Part shown: positions 8,175 through 16,826 of the stretch, in pieces
Position numbering within the stretch: the stretch's first letter is position 1
Layout of the letters: the number at the start of each line of letters is the position of its first letter
DNA from: Aurantibacter sp034110465
GTDB lineage: Bacteria > Bacteroidota > Bacteroidia > Flavobacteriales > Flavobacteriaceae
Reading direction: 5' to 3'
NCBI GenBank assembly: GCA_034110465.1
Contig: JAWUZD010000006.1
Coordinates: 124,001 to 188,000 of the forward strand
DNA length: 64,000 bases
Position numbers and translations under genes: made by a program
The notes under the pieces: model-generated
What the model saw: the letters and a program-made list of their open reading frames with translations, nothing else
The model's database searches: none
What the model was told of the DNA's origin: nothing

Positions 8175-8227
8175 GATTCTGCGTTACTCAATCAAGCTGA
8201 GCACAGGTGTATCGCAGAATGACAAAC
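8175..8227. repeat. REP-like inverted repeat, copy 1
   Basis: ATTCTGCG at 8177-8184 is complementary to CGCAGAAT at 8214-8221, followed by GACAAA. The pair would form a long hairpin. A shorter relative with the same ends sits at 14640-14669. It lies between genes, with no ORF. It resembles the short palindromic dispersed elements of Flavobacteriaceae. Confidence 0.6.
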
Positions 8228-8308
8228 GGTAGAAATTAATAAATTTTTACTTAAACTTATAAACATCTTTACATTTAAACAGTTAAACAGTTAAACCAAA
8301 GTCCAAAC

Positions 8309-8908
8309 CTACTTATAAAGACTTGGTAAACTAATTTTAAATTTAACGGCTATAATCCTCACTAAAATAACGACTAAACCTGCTATTATAAAAATAAGAT
8401 TACTTTCTAAAGGCAATAATTTTAATAAAAAATAGGCTACTCCACCAAGAATACAAGCGGTTGCATAAACCTCTTTTCTAAAAATTACAGGAATTTCATT
8501 ACATAAAATATCTCTAATTACACCACCAAAACAAGCACTAATTGTTCCTAATGCAATACAAATTAAAGGATTTAAGCCTGCATTTATGCCTTTTTCTACA
8601 CCAACAATAGTGTACAATCCAATTCCAATAGTATCAAATAAAAACAATGATGTTCTTAGGTAATCTATTTTAGATTTAAATAAAATAGTTAAAAAAGTAG
8701 ATGCTAAAATAACATAACCATAAGTCATATCTTGCATCCAATTTACTGGTGTTTCCCCAATTAAAACATCGCGTAATGTTCCGCCACCAATTGCAGTTAC
8801 AAAAGCAATAATTAAAACACCAAAAGCATCCATTCTTTTATTCATTGCTATTAAAACACCTGAAATAGCAAATGAAACGGTTCCTAAAATATCTAAAATA
8901 TAAAACAT
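8309..8908 (-). CDS. trimeric intracellular cation channel (TRIC) family protein
   Basis: A 199-residue membrane protein with seven hydrophobic segments made of two copies of the UPF0126 repeat. Each carries the glycine/RD motif: IGGGTLRDVLIGETPVNW and CFGGVIRDILCNEIPV. Bacterial TRIC homologues are trimeric potassium/cation channels, and some have been discussed as glycine transporters. Its start overlaps the stop of the upstream RDD gene by one base, so they are translated together. Confidence 0.9.
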   Translation of the reverse strand: MFYILDILGTVSFAISGVLIAMNKRMDAFGVLIIAFVTAIGGGTLRDVLIGETPVNWMQDMTYGYVILASTFLTILFKSKIDYLRTSLFLFDTIGIGLYTIVGVEKGINAGLNPLICIALGTISACFGGVIRDILCNEIPVIFRKEVYATACILGGVAYFLLKLLPLESNLIFIIAGLVVILVRIIAVKFKISLPSLYK

Positions 8909-9654
8909 TACATACTTTGTGTATAATAATTATAATCTTTTAAAATGGTGGAAATAAATTCTACATCATTAGATTGCATTTGCTCTCTAACTTCTACCAC
9001 ATCAACAATTTTTTGTCTTAATTTAATTAAAGTGGAATAATCTTTAGAATCTCTTGCTCTAATAAAAGTATCTTTAATAATTCTAGCATCGTTATCAGAT
9101 AGCTTAATTACATTAGGATAAGTTGGCTGATACGTTTCTTCTAAATCTTCTAAAATAGTATGAGAAATATTTACTTTGTTTTTAATAGAAATTACACTTG
9201 TTCCTGCTGTAATATCTCCTAATCGTTGACTTTTTTTAGTAGAAACAATACAAATAATTCCAATAAGACCACTAAACGTATAAAAATCTATAATAAAGAA
9301 AAACCAACGTGTTATAAAATCTGGTAAAGATGCTTGGTAGCCATCAATTTTAACCACTTGGGTTTTCATTATACGCTTACCAATGGTTTGTCCGTCTAAA
9401 AGACTTTCTAAGGTTACTGTATAAAAGATGTAAGGCGTATAAAAAAATGCCATAATTGCCATTTTAGACCAACTATCCCAATCTTGTATAACATTTTGAA
9501 AGTCAAACACCTTAAAAAGCAATAACGAAATGGCTATTACATATGCTATCTTAATTATAAAATCTATTAAATAGCCTAAAATACGTTCGCCAATAGAAGC
9601 AGCTTCAAAATTAATATTAACATTTTGTGTGGTATTTATGGCTATTTGCGTCAT
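8908..9654 (-). CDS. RDD family membrane protein
   Basis: A 248-residue protein with the RDD domain (about 18-165): an arginine in the first helix region (SIGERILGYLIDFI), aspartates in the second and third spans, and the conserved DGQTIGKRIMKTQVV loop. The C-terminal 80 residues are cytoplasmic and charged. RDD proteins are often linked to Na+/H+ or osmotic functions, without firm assignment. It is divergent from the SpoIIM-like gene at 9726 and belongs to the same conserved neighbourhood (RDD, SpoIIM, DUF4129, MoxR, DUF58). Confidence 0.85.
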   Translation of the reverse strand: MTQIAINTTQNVNINFEAASIGERILGYLIDFIIKIAYVIAISLLLFKVFDFQNVIQDWDSWSKMAIMAFFYTPYIFYTVTLESLLDGQTIGKRIMKTQVVKIDGYQASLPDFITRWFFFIIDFYTFSGLIGIICIVSTKKSQRLGDITAGTSVISIKNKVNISHTILEDLEETYQPTYPNVIKLSDNDARIIKDTFIRARDSKDYSTLIKLRQKIVDVVEVREQMQSNDVEFISTILKDYNYYTQSM

Positions 9655-9710
9655 TTAAAAAATTGAAATAAATTCTATTCAAATATATTTAAAAAAGTTA
9701 AAAAAATGCT

Positions 9711-9718
9711 TAGTTTTG
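9711..9718 (+). promoter_or_regulatory. -7 box of the SpoIIM/MoxR operon
   Basis: TAGTTTTG matches the Bacteroidota -7 consensus TAnnTTTG. It lies only 7 bases before the start ATG at 9726, implying a near-leaderless transcript. I could not find a well-spaced TTG as the -33 element. Confidence 0.45.
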
Positions 9719-9725
9719 AAACTAT

Positions 9726-10706
9726 ATGAGAGAAGTTGCTTTTATTAAACAAAACAAAGACAAATGGCTAGACTTTGAGAAAGCTATCTTTGGAAAAGAG
9801 CTTAAAAACCCAGACGAATTAGCATCTCTATACACGCATTTAGTTAACGATTTATCTTACGCACAAACCTACTATCCAAAAAGTAAGACCATTTTATATT
9901 TAAATAATTTGGCGGCAAAGGCTTTTCAAAAAATATACAAAACTAAAAGACAAGATAAAAACAGGTTTATCTACTTCTTTAAGACTGAAATTCCGTTAAT
10001 AATGTATGAGTATAGACGCTATGTTCTATATGCATTTTTAATATTTGGTGTTTTTGTTGGTATTGGTTCATTATCTTCTAAGTACGACGATTCTTTTATT
10101 AGGTTAGTTCTTGGAGACGATTACGTAAATACAACTTTAGAAAATATAAAAAATGGAGATCCAGTAGCTATTTATAAATCAGGTAGTAATTGGGGCAGTT
10201 TTATAGGTATAACACTTAATAATTTACGTGTTTGTGTAGTAAGCGTCGTTTATGGTGCTTTTGGTGGTTTTGGAACTGGTTATGTTTTAATGGAAAATGG
10301 CATTATGCTAGGCGCATTCCAATATATGTTTCAAAAAGAAGGTGTTTTATGGGAAAGTGTTCGTGGCATCTGGATTCACGGTGCAATGGAAATTTTTGCT
10401 ATTGTAATTAGTGGTTCTGCTGGATTTATTATTGGTGCAAGTATTTTGTTTCCAAAAACCTATTCTAGAATCACCTCATTTAAAACAGGTTTAAAAACAG
10501 GTGTAAAAGTGCTATTAAGTGTCTTTCCATTTATTATAGCTGCAGGTTTTTTAGAAGGTTATATTACACGATATTCTAACACAATGCCAAATTGGCTATC
10601 TGTTGGAATTATTCTTATTACATTAAGTATTATTAGTTACTATTATATTATTTACCCACATATTATAAACAAACAACAAAATAACCAACATAATGCAATT
10701 ATATAA
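9726..10706 (+). CDS. SpoIIM-like (stage II sporulation protein M) membrane protein
   Basis: A 326-residue protein with a soluble N-terminus and five or six hydrophobic segments from residue 95. It contains the family pattern VVYGAFGGFGTGYVLMENG, WIHGAMEIFAIVISG and GFIIGASI. In non-sporulating bacteria this family accompanies RDD and MoxR/DUF58 genes and is thought to act in membrane or envelope complexes. It is the first gene of a plus-strand operon with overlaps between successive genes. Confidence 0.85.
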   Translation: MREVAFIKQNKDKWLDFEKAIFGKELKNPDELASLYTHLVNDLSYAQTYYPKSKTILYLNNLAAKAFQKIYKTKRQDKNRFIYFFKTEIPLIMYEYRRYVLYAFLIFGVFVGIGSLSSKYDDSFIRLVLGDDYVNTTLENIKNGDPVAIYKSGSNWGSFIGITLNNLRVCVVSVVYGAFGGFGTGYVLMENGIMLGAFQYMFQKEGVLWESVRGIWIHGAMEIFAIVISGSAGFIIGASILFPKTYSRITSFKTGLKTGVKVLLSVFPFIIAAGFLEGYITRYSNTMPNWLSVGIILITLSIISYYYIIYPHIINKQQNNQHNAII

Positions 10707-11643
10707 ATCTAGAGATTTTTCAGCTTTTTTTGCCGATTCGTTTACCTTTTTAAAAGAAAATGGAAAACATTTTTTTAAACACTATTTTATTATAAATGGC
10801 GCATTATTAATTGTGCTTGCAGCTTTAGGTTATGTTTTTAGCGCCTATTTTATGCAAGATGTTTTTAATTCCGCTTATGGACTTGGAGATTCTAATAAAT
10901 TTGAAAGTTTAGTTACAGAAAATACAGCCTTATTTATTCTACTTATTATTGCCTTTGTTTTAATTGCTTTCTTTTTTAGTGCTATTTCTTACGCTTACAG
11001 TCCTATCTATTTTAAGCTTTACGAAAAAAACAACAACTCTAATTTTGAAACATCAGATATTATAAATTCCTACAAAACACATTTAAGTAAAATTATTAAG
11101 TTTGTAATTCTAGGATTTCTATTAGCTATCCCATTAGCCATAGCTTTTGGAATAGCAGGATTAATATTAACAGTAACCATAATTGGGATTTCGTTATTAC
11201 CGTTATTAGTTGGATTATTTTCTGGTTTATACAATGCTACTTTTTTAGAATATTTAGATAATAAACGCGGCTTTTTAGACAGTTTTGGTTATGCTTGGAC
11301 TATAATAACTTCTAAATTCTGGCCTGCAGTTGGTTGTATGGGAATTTTTTATGTAATGGCTTATATTATTCAAATATCTTTAAGTATTATTCAATCTGCT
11401 TTTAATATTGGAGCGACATTAACTATTCCTACAGTAGACAATTTAGATGTTGGAGACACAGAAAGCAGTATGGCAATAATTATATTAACCGCTATACTTT
11501 ATATTATTTCATTTGTAGCAAGTTTCATCTTAAATGCCATTTTACAAATCAATCAAAGTATTGTTTATTATGGTGTTAAAGAAGATAACGACAACATAAA
11601 TCTTAAAAATGATATTGATTTAATTGGTTCTAGTGAAGCGTAA
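10693..11643 (+). CDS. polytopic membrane protein of the MoxR cluster
   Basis: A 316-residue protein with about six hydrophobic segments (around 30-55, 80-105, 140-175, 205-235, 250-285). The long glycine/alanine/isoleucine helix around residues 140-180 resembles DUF4013-type or glycerophosphoryl phosphodiesterase membrane domains, but I cannot name the family. It overlaps the upstream SpoIIM-like gene by 14 bases and the downstream DUF4129 gene by about 11, so it is a fixed member of the operon. Confidence 0.75.
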   Translation: MQLYKSRDFSAFFADSFTFLKENGKHFFKHYFIINGALLIVLAALGYVFSAYFMQDVFNSAYGLGDSNKFESLVTENTALFILLIIAFVLIAFFFSAISYAYSPIYFKLYEKNNNSNFETSDIINSYKTHLSKIIKFVILGFLLAIPLAIAFGIAGLILTVTIIGISLLPLLVGLFSGLYNATFLEYLDNKRGFLDSFGYAWTIITSKFWPAVGCMGIFYVMAYIIQISLSIIQSAFNIGATLTIPTVDNLDVGDTESSMAIIILTAILYIISFVASFILNAILQINQSIVYYGVKEDNDNINLKNDIDLIGSSEA

Positions 11644-12382
11644 CTTACTTTACATATTAATCTTACTTTTTATTAGTCTTTTTACTAATGAATTGTTTGC
11701 GTCTCAAAATCAAAACCCATTTAAAAACACAGACTCTTTAATTACTGATTATTCCGATGTTAATCCGCGTAAATTTGAAGATTTAAAGAAAAAATACAAC
11801 GGAGAAGAGTTTATTTACGAACGAACTACATCAGATTTAAGTTGGTGGACACGTTTTAAAATGTGGGTTTCGGAAGTCTTTAAAGATTTATTCGATTTAA
11901 AATCTGCAGGACAAGCATCTAAGCTTACAGATTATATGATAAATATAGCTGGCGTTATTATAACGTTACTTGTTATATATTTTATTTTTAAAGCTATTAT
12001 TAATAAAGAAGGCAGATGGGTTTTTGGAAAATCATCAGATAAGAGCCTTATTCCAAACGTTTCTTTAGAACAAAATATTCACGAAACAGATTTTGAAGCT
12101 TTAATTTCTTCATCCGAAAAAGATAACAATTACAGGTTAGTCATTCGTTATTACTACTTATGGTTACTTAAAGAACTAGCGCAAAAAGAATTAATAGATT
12201 ACGACGTAGAAAAAACAAATAGCGATTACCAGTTTGAGATTAAAGACCAAACTGTTTCTAAAAAATTCGCATACACATCTTACTTGTATAATCATATCTG
12301 GTATGGCGAATTTAATATAGATGCGACTGAATTTTCAAAATCAAAAACAGCTTTTACTAACTTTTTAAATGATTTAAAATGA
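11633..12382 (+). CDS. DUF4129 domain membrane protein
   Basis: About 249 residues from a GTG at 11633; a TTG at 11624 is an alternative start. An N-terminal signal or anchor helix (LLYILILLFISLFTNELFA) precedes a periplasmic segment rich in tryptophan and charge (SDLSWWTRFKMWVSEVF). A second membrane helix sits at about 100-120. A cytoplasmic DUF4129 domain follows, with the typical YRLVIRYYYLWLLKELAQ helix. In other bacteria DUF4129 domains occur with transglutaminase and MoxR/DUF58 genes. It overlaps the next gene by 4 bases. Confidence 0.82.
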   Translation: MKRNLLYILILLFISLFTNELFASQNQNPFKNTDSLITDYSDVNPRKFEDLKKKYNGEEFIYERTTSDLSWWTRFKMWVSEVFKDLFDLKSAGQASKLTDYMINIAGVIITLLVIYFIFKAIINKEGRWVFGKSSDKSLIPNVSLEQNIHETDFEALISSSEKDNNYRLVIRYYYLWLLKELAQKELIDYDVEKTNSDYQFEIKDQTVSKKFAYTSYLYNHIWYGEFNIDATEFSKSKTAFTNFLNDLK

Positions 12383-13575
12383 GTAAAAGTTTAAAATTTT
12401 ATATCGGACTTTTAATACTATTAATTGGTTTTATCTTTTTGATTGAAACAACAACAGAAAAACCAATTAATTGGAATAAAACCTATAACGAAAAACATAA
12501 ATCGCCTTACGGTACTTTTGTTATTCATAACGAATTAGAATCCATTTTTCCAGAGTCCGAAATTGAAACATTCGATAATACGATTTACGAGTTTTTAGAT
12601 GGAAATTATAATTTTGATGAAGACGAATATAAGATTAATGGAACTATTGTTCAGATTGAAGAATATGCTACCATAGATGGAACTTCTGCCGAAGAATTAT
12701 TGTATTATGTATCTCTAGGAAATACGGCTTTTTTAGCGTCTAATACTATTCCTGAAATTATTAAAGATTCTTTAAAAATAGACACAAAAACAAGTTTCAG
12801 TTTTAAAGGCAAAGCAACTTTTAAGTTAGTAAATCCAAAATTTAAATCGGATTCAATTCATCTTAAAAAAGGCGCAAACAATGTTTATTTTAAGAAACTA
12901 GATTCAAATACAACTACGGTTTTAGGAACGCAAACCTTTAACGATTCTACTTATGTCAATTTTGCTAAAGTAAATTATGGATCTGGTAGTTTTATATTTC
13001 ATTTACAACCAGTAACATTTACTAATTATAATATTCTAAAAGTAGAAAACCAAACTTATATAGAAGCGGCTTTAGGTTATATTCCAGATAACAATATCTA
13101 TTATAAATCTAAAAACAAACCTGGCAAAAACCTCGGAAACTCAAAGCTTCGTTTTATTCTAAGTAAAAAAGCTTTAAGATATGGTTGGTATTTAGGATTG
13201 ATTAGTTTGCTTCTTTTTATAATCTTTAACGCTAAAAGAAAACAACGTATTGTAAAAGTAATTACACCACATAAAAACACAACTGTTGCTTTTATAAAAA
13301 CCATTGGGAATTTATATTACGAAACTAAAGACCACAACAATTTAATTACTAAAAAAATCACTTACTTCTTAGAATACGTAAGACGTACTTACTTTGTAGA
13401 TACTCAAATTTTAGACGATAAATTTGTAAAAAACTTAGCTTTAAAAGCCAATAAGAAACCACAAGATTTAAAAATATTAGTCAATAAAATAGCTTATTTA
13501 CGTGCAAAAAGAGAATGCACAGAGCAAGATTTATTAGACCTAAACGCATTAATAGAAGACTTTTACAATTCATAA
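12379..13575 (+). CDS. DUF4350 domain protein
   Basis: A 398-residue protein with an N-terminal membrane helix (about 6-23), a large extracytoplasmic DUF4350 domain with ThuA/GATase-like fold features (YGTFVIHNELESIFPESEIE near the start), a second membrane helix at about 268-286 (YLGLISLLLFIIFNA), and a cytoplasmic helical tail of about 110 residues. It sits between the DUF4129 and MoxR genes. Proteins of this type are thought to be substrates or partners of the MoxR/DUF58 machinery; the actual role is unknown. Confidence 0.82.
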   Translation: MSKSLKFYIGLLILLIGFIFLIETTTEKPINWNKTYNEKHKSPYGTFVIHNELESIFPESEIETFDNTIYEFLDGNYNFDEDEYKINGTIVQIEEYATIDGTSAEELLYYVSLGNTAFLASNTIPEIIKDSLKIDTKTSFSFKGKATFKLVNPKFKSDSIHLKKGANNVYFKKLDSNTTTVLGTQTFNDSTYVNFAKVNYGSGSFIFHLQPVTFTNYNILKVENQTYIEAALGYIPDNNIYYKSKNKPGKNLGNSKLRFILSKKALRYGWYLGLISLLLFIIFNAKRKQRIVKVITPHKNTTVAFIKTIGNLYYETKDHNNLITKKITYFLEYVRRTYFVDTQILDDKFVKNLALKANKKPQDLKILVNKIAYLRAKRECTEQDLLDLNALIEDFYNS

Positions 13576-13577
13576 TT

Positions 13578-14615
13578 ATGGAAGATAACACGACAGATAA
13601 CCAAGCTTTTGAAAATACATTACATCCAGAAAACACATCTGCAGATTTAAGTTTTACAAATCGTATAGATTTAACAGAATTACAAGCTGGAATTGCTCAA
13701 ATTAGAACCGAAATTGGTAAAGTAATTGTTGGGCAAAAAGGAATGATAGATATGCTAATTGCATCTATTTTAGCTAACGGACATTCTTTAATTGAAGGTG
13801 TTCCTGGAGTTGCAAAAACAGTTTCGGCTAAACTATTAGCTAAATCTTTAGCAGTAGATTTTAGTAGAATACAATTTACGCCAGACTTAATGCCAAGCGA
13901 TATTTTAGGAACCTCGATTTATAATATAAAGACATCTGAATTTGAGTTTAAAAAAGGACCTATTTTTTCTAATATGATTTTAATTGACGAAATAAATAGA
14001 GCTCCAGCAAAAACACAAGCTGCTTTGTTTGAAGTTATGGAAGAGCGACAAATTACTATAGATGGAAATAAATATAAAATGGATTTACCTTTTATAGTTT
14101 TAGCCACACAAAACCCTATAGAACAAGAAGGAACTTACCGTTTACCTGAAGCACAATTAGACCGTTTTCTATTTAAAATTGATGTAGATTATCCTACCGC
14201 AGAAGAAGAAGTTGAAATTTTAATGCGAGAGCAAACACTTCAAGACACTAATAAAACAGACAAAATTACGGCTACTTTAAGCAAGGCGCAAGTAGAGAAT
14301 TTTCAGAAGTTAGTTACTCAAATAATTATTGAGCCAAACCTTATAAAATATATTGCAGATATTATTATAAACACTAGAAGCAATCCGTTTTTATATTTAG
14401 GAGCTTCTCCAAGAGCAAGTATTGCAATACTAAAAGCTAGTAAAGCATTTGCTGCTATGAATGGTAGAGATTTTGTAACACCAGAAGACATTAAACAAGC
14501 TGCAATTCCTGTATTACAACACAGAGTTATTGTAACTCCAGAACGTGAAATGGAAGGCGTAACCACAAAACAAATTGTAAAGCAAATTATTGAAACGGTT
14601 GAGATTCCTAGATAA
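13578..14615 (+). CDS. MoxR family AAA+ ATPase
   Basis: A 345-residue AAA+ chaperone-like ATPase. The ATG at 13578 is preferred over an upstream ATG inside the previous gene, because the family begins near this point. Walker A is GVPGVAKT, Walker B is ILIDEINR, sensor 1 is ATQNPIEQEGTY, and the lid domain carries LGASPRASI. MoxR proteins act with VWA/DUF58 partners in the assembly or activation of protein complexes. The first 45 residues are an acidic, low-complexity extension. The DUF58 gene follows after 95 bases. Confidence 0.95.
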   Translation: MEDNTTDNQAFENTLHPENTSADLSFTNRIDLTELQAGIAQIRTEIGKVIVGQKGMIDMLIASILANGHSLIEGVPGVAKTVSAKLLAKSLAVDFSRIQFTPDLMPSDILGTSIYNIKTSEFEFKKGPIFSNMILIDEINRAPAKTQAALFEVMEERQITIDGNKYKMDLPFIVLATQNPIEQEGTYRLPEAQLDRFLFKIDVDYPTAEEEVEILMREQTLQDTNKTDKITATLSKAQVENFQKLVTQIIIEPNLIKYIADIIINTRSNPFLYLGASPRASIAILKASKAFAAMNGRDFVTPEDIKQAAIPVLQHRVIVTPEREMEGVTTKQIVKQIIETVEIPR

Positions 14616-14639
14616 ACTATATTTTTAAATACTATTCAT

Positions 14640-14669
14640 AGATTCTGCGTCGTAGCGCTGAATGACAAA
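14640..14669. repeat. REP-like inverted repeat, copy 2 (short form)
   Basis: GATTCTGCG (14641-14649) and CGCTGAATGACAAA (14656-14669) are the same ends as the element at 8175-8227, with one mismatch and a shorter loop. It lies in the 95-base gap between the MoxR and DUF58 genes. Confidence 0.55.
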
Positions 14670-14710
14670 ATTAACGTCTAATCTCTACCTTTAATAACTT
14701 TTAAAATAAA

Positions 14711-16042
14711 ATGAAAAAAATAAAATCTTTTTACATACAAAATCGCTTTTTCTATGCCTGTTTAGGCTTAGTCATTTTGTATGTGTTTAGTTTTTTATTT
14801 CCAGTATTTCTCAACATTACTTCTATCCTTCTCTTAATTTTTGTAGCACTTCTAGTTTTAGATACTTTGGTTTTGTTTTTTACAAAAAAGGGACTTGAAG
14901 CTAATAGAATTTTACCAGAAAAATTTTCTAATGGCGATGTAAATGATGTTCGTGTTTCTATTCATAATTATTACACCTTACCAATTTACGCAACCATTAT
15001 AGATGAAATCCCTGAACAATTCCAAGTCAGAAATTTTGAGATTAATAAGAAAATTGAAGCGTCTAAAAGTTTAGATTTAAAATACGAATTACGTCCAACA
15101 GAACGAGGCGAATACACTTTTGGAAAGCTTAATATTTATGCTAAAACTATTTTTGGGTTGGTAGCAAGACGTTATAAGTTTTCGGACGAAGCAATGATTC
15201 CAACTTATCCAAGTTTTATACAATTGCGTAAATACGATTTATTAGCCATTAGTAATAACTTACATCAATATGGCGTAAAAAAGGTTAGAAAACTTGGTCA
15301 TACTATGGAGTTTGAGCAAATTAAAGATTACGTTTTAGGAGACGATTTACGAACCATAAACTGGAAAGCTACTGCTAAAAGAAATCAGTTAATGGTAAAT
15401 CAGTTTCAAGACGAAAAATCGCAACCTGTCTATTCTATTATAGATAAAGGCCGCACAATGAAAATGCCTTTTAACGGGTTAACATTAGTCGATTATGCTA
15501 TAAATGCCGCTTTAGTAATTAGTAATGTGGCTTTAAAAAAACAAGATAAGGCTGGAATTTTTACGTTTTCTAAAAAAGTAGAAAATCGTGTGGTTGCAGA
15601 ACGCAGAACATCACAAATGAATTTAATTTTAGAAGGTTTATACAATGTAGAAACCAACTTTAAAGAGAGTGATTTTGGGCGTTTATATGCCGATGTAAAA
15701 AGAAATATAACACATAGAAGTTTACTACTACTCTACACCAACTTTGAGACCTTGGATAGTTTACATAGGCAATTACCTTATTTAAAAGGTTTATCTAAAA
15801 GTCATTTATTAGTTGTGGTATTCTTTAAAAACACAGAGCTTAACGATATTATACATAACAAAGCAGAAACCATACAAGAAGCTTATGATAAAGTAATTGC
15901 AGAAAAATTTGCCTTCGAAAAACGTCTTATTGTAAACGAATTAAAAAAATACGGTATTTACAGTATTCTTACCACACCAGAAAACTTAACTATTGATACG
16001 ATTAATAAGTATTTAGAGATTAAAGCTAGAGGATTACTTTAA
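14711..16042 (+). CDS. DUF58 domain protein (MoxR partner)
   Basis: A 443-residue protein. Two hydrophobic helices (about 12-30 and 32-53) anchor it to the membrane. The DUF58 signature follows at about 195-235: MEFEQIKDYVLGDDLRTINW, then KATAKRNQLMVNQF. A VWA-like region follows, with YSIIDKGRTMKM in place of a full metal-binding DxSxS. DUF58 proteins pair with MoxR ATPases; together they are probably a membrane-associated chaperone system. It is the last gene of the cluster. Confidence 0.92.
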   Translation: MKKIKSFYIQNRFFYACLGLVILYVFSFLFPVFLNITSILLLIFVALLVLDTLVLFFTKKGLEANRILPEKFSNGDVNDVRVSIHNYYTLPIYATIIDEIPEQFQVRNFEINKKIEASKSLDLKYELRPTERGEYTFGKLNIYAKTIFGLVARRYKFSDEAMIPTYPSFIQLRKYDLLAISNNLHQYGVKKVRKLGHTMEFEQIKDYVLGDDLRTINWKATAKRNQLMVNQFQDEKSQPVYSIIDKGRTMKMPFNGLTLVDYAINAALVISNVALKKQDKAGIFTFSKKVENRVVAERRTSQMNLILEGLYNVETNFKESDFGRLYADVKRNITHRSLLLLYTNFETLDSLHRQLPYLKGLSKSHLLVVVFFKNTELNDIIHNKAETIQEAYDKVIAEKFAFEKRLIVNELKKYGIYSILTTPENLTIDTINKYLEIKARGLL

Positions 16043-16103
16043 CCTTCAAAAAATAAAAATATAAATTTTGCACTTTTCATTTCAACCTTTTCACGCAAAA
16101 AAA

Positions 16104-16137
16104 GTATCGAGAAACTTACTAAAAAGCTGCTCGATAC
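16104..16137. repeat. short inverted repeat
   Basis: GTATCGAG (16104-16111) is complementary to CTCGATAC (16130-16137) with an 18-base loop. It lies in the 210-base gap between DUF58 and dps. There is no clear T-run on either side, so it looks like a small palindromic repeat more than a terminator. Confidence 0.4.
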
Positions 16138-16252
16138 AAGTTTTAATATCTCCAAATTTACTCGAAGTAACTCTATATTAAACTAAATCATAATAATTGG
16201 TTATGATTACTTACAATAACAAACAAGACCAATTAAATAAGTACAAAAGATT

Positions 16253-16723
16253 CTATCCCAACCAAGCATTCATCATCCAAACCGTTTTTTCTTGTTCGGC
16301 AATAAAATCGCTCATCATAGAATTGGTTCCTTCATCGTTAGCATCTCCAGATTCAGCTAAAATGGTACGTTCTAATTTTAATAATTCACTTAAAGACGTT
16401 ACAATTAATTTTACGGCATCAACATCGTTACTAATGTTTTTTCCTACTGGAACTTTTGCGTGTGAAATATAATCTTGAAATGTATGTAAAGGTGTGTTAG
16501 AAAGTGTTAAAATACGCTCAGCAATTAAATCTACCTTCATATTTGCATCTGTATACAACTCTTCAAACTTAACATGTAAATCAAAAAAGTTTTTTCCTTT
16601 TATATTCCAATGAATTCCTCTTAAGTTTTGATAATAAATCTGAAAATTTGATAACAATTCATTTAACTGATTAGAAATATCATTTGTTTTCTCTGGGTTT
16701 AAGCCTATTTTATTTAATTGCAT
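16253..16723 (-). CDS. dps: Dps family DNA-protecting ferritin-like protein
   Basis: A 156-residue ferritin-fold protein. The inter-subunit ferroxidase site is visible: GIHWNIKGKNFFDLHVKFEE supplies His, His and acidic ligands, followed by YTDANMKVDLIAERI. It ends with EQEKTVWMMNAWLG. Dps dodecamers oxidise iron with hydrogen peroxide and shield DNA in the cytoplasm. The divergently transcribed neighbour is an OxyR homologue, whose known targets in other bacteria include dps, so regulation across the 103-base intergenic region is likely. Confidence 0.93.
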   Translation of the reverse strand: MQLNKIGLNPEKTNDISNQLNELLSNFQIYYQNLRGIHWNIKGKNFFDLHVKFEELYTDANMKVDLIAERILTLSNTPLHTFQDYISHAKVPVGKNISNDVDAVKLIVTSLSELLKLERTILAESGDANDEGTNSMMSDFIAEQEKTVWMMNAWLG

Positions 16724-16746
16724 ATCTATATATTTTTATATTTATT

Positions 16747-16754
16747 CAAATTTA
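16747..16754 (-). promoter_or_regulatory. candidate -7 box of dps
   Basis: On the minus strand the sequence reads TAAATTTG, matching TAnnTTTG, 24 bases before the dps start. A TTG lies 14 bases further upstream, closer than the usual 17-23. Confidence 0.4.
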
Positions 16755-16790
16755 CTTCAAAATAAAATCAATTTAACATAAGTTTTATTG

Positions 16791-16822
16791 ATAGTTTTTA
16801 TATTTTTATAGACTTAAACTAT
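16791..16822. promoter_or_regulatory. candidate OxyR operator
   Basis: ATAGTTT (16791-16797) and AAACTAT (16816-16822) form a spaced dyad ending 4 bases before the oxyR start. Position and symmetry suit an autoregulatory LysR-type site, but the consensus for this clade is not known to me. Confidence 0.3.
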
Positions 16823-16826
16823 TATT

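Noticed and set aside
16197..16472. Plus-strand ORF of 91 codons
   Set aside because: It is the antisense shadow of dps, with no domain and no ribosome-binding context.
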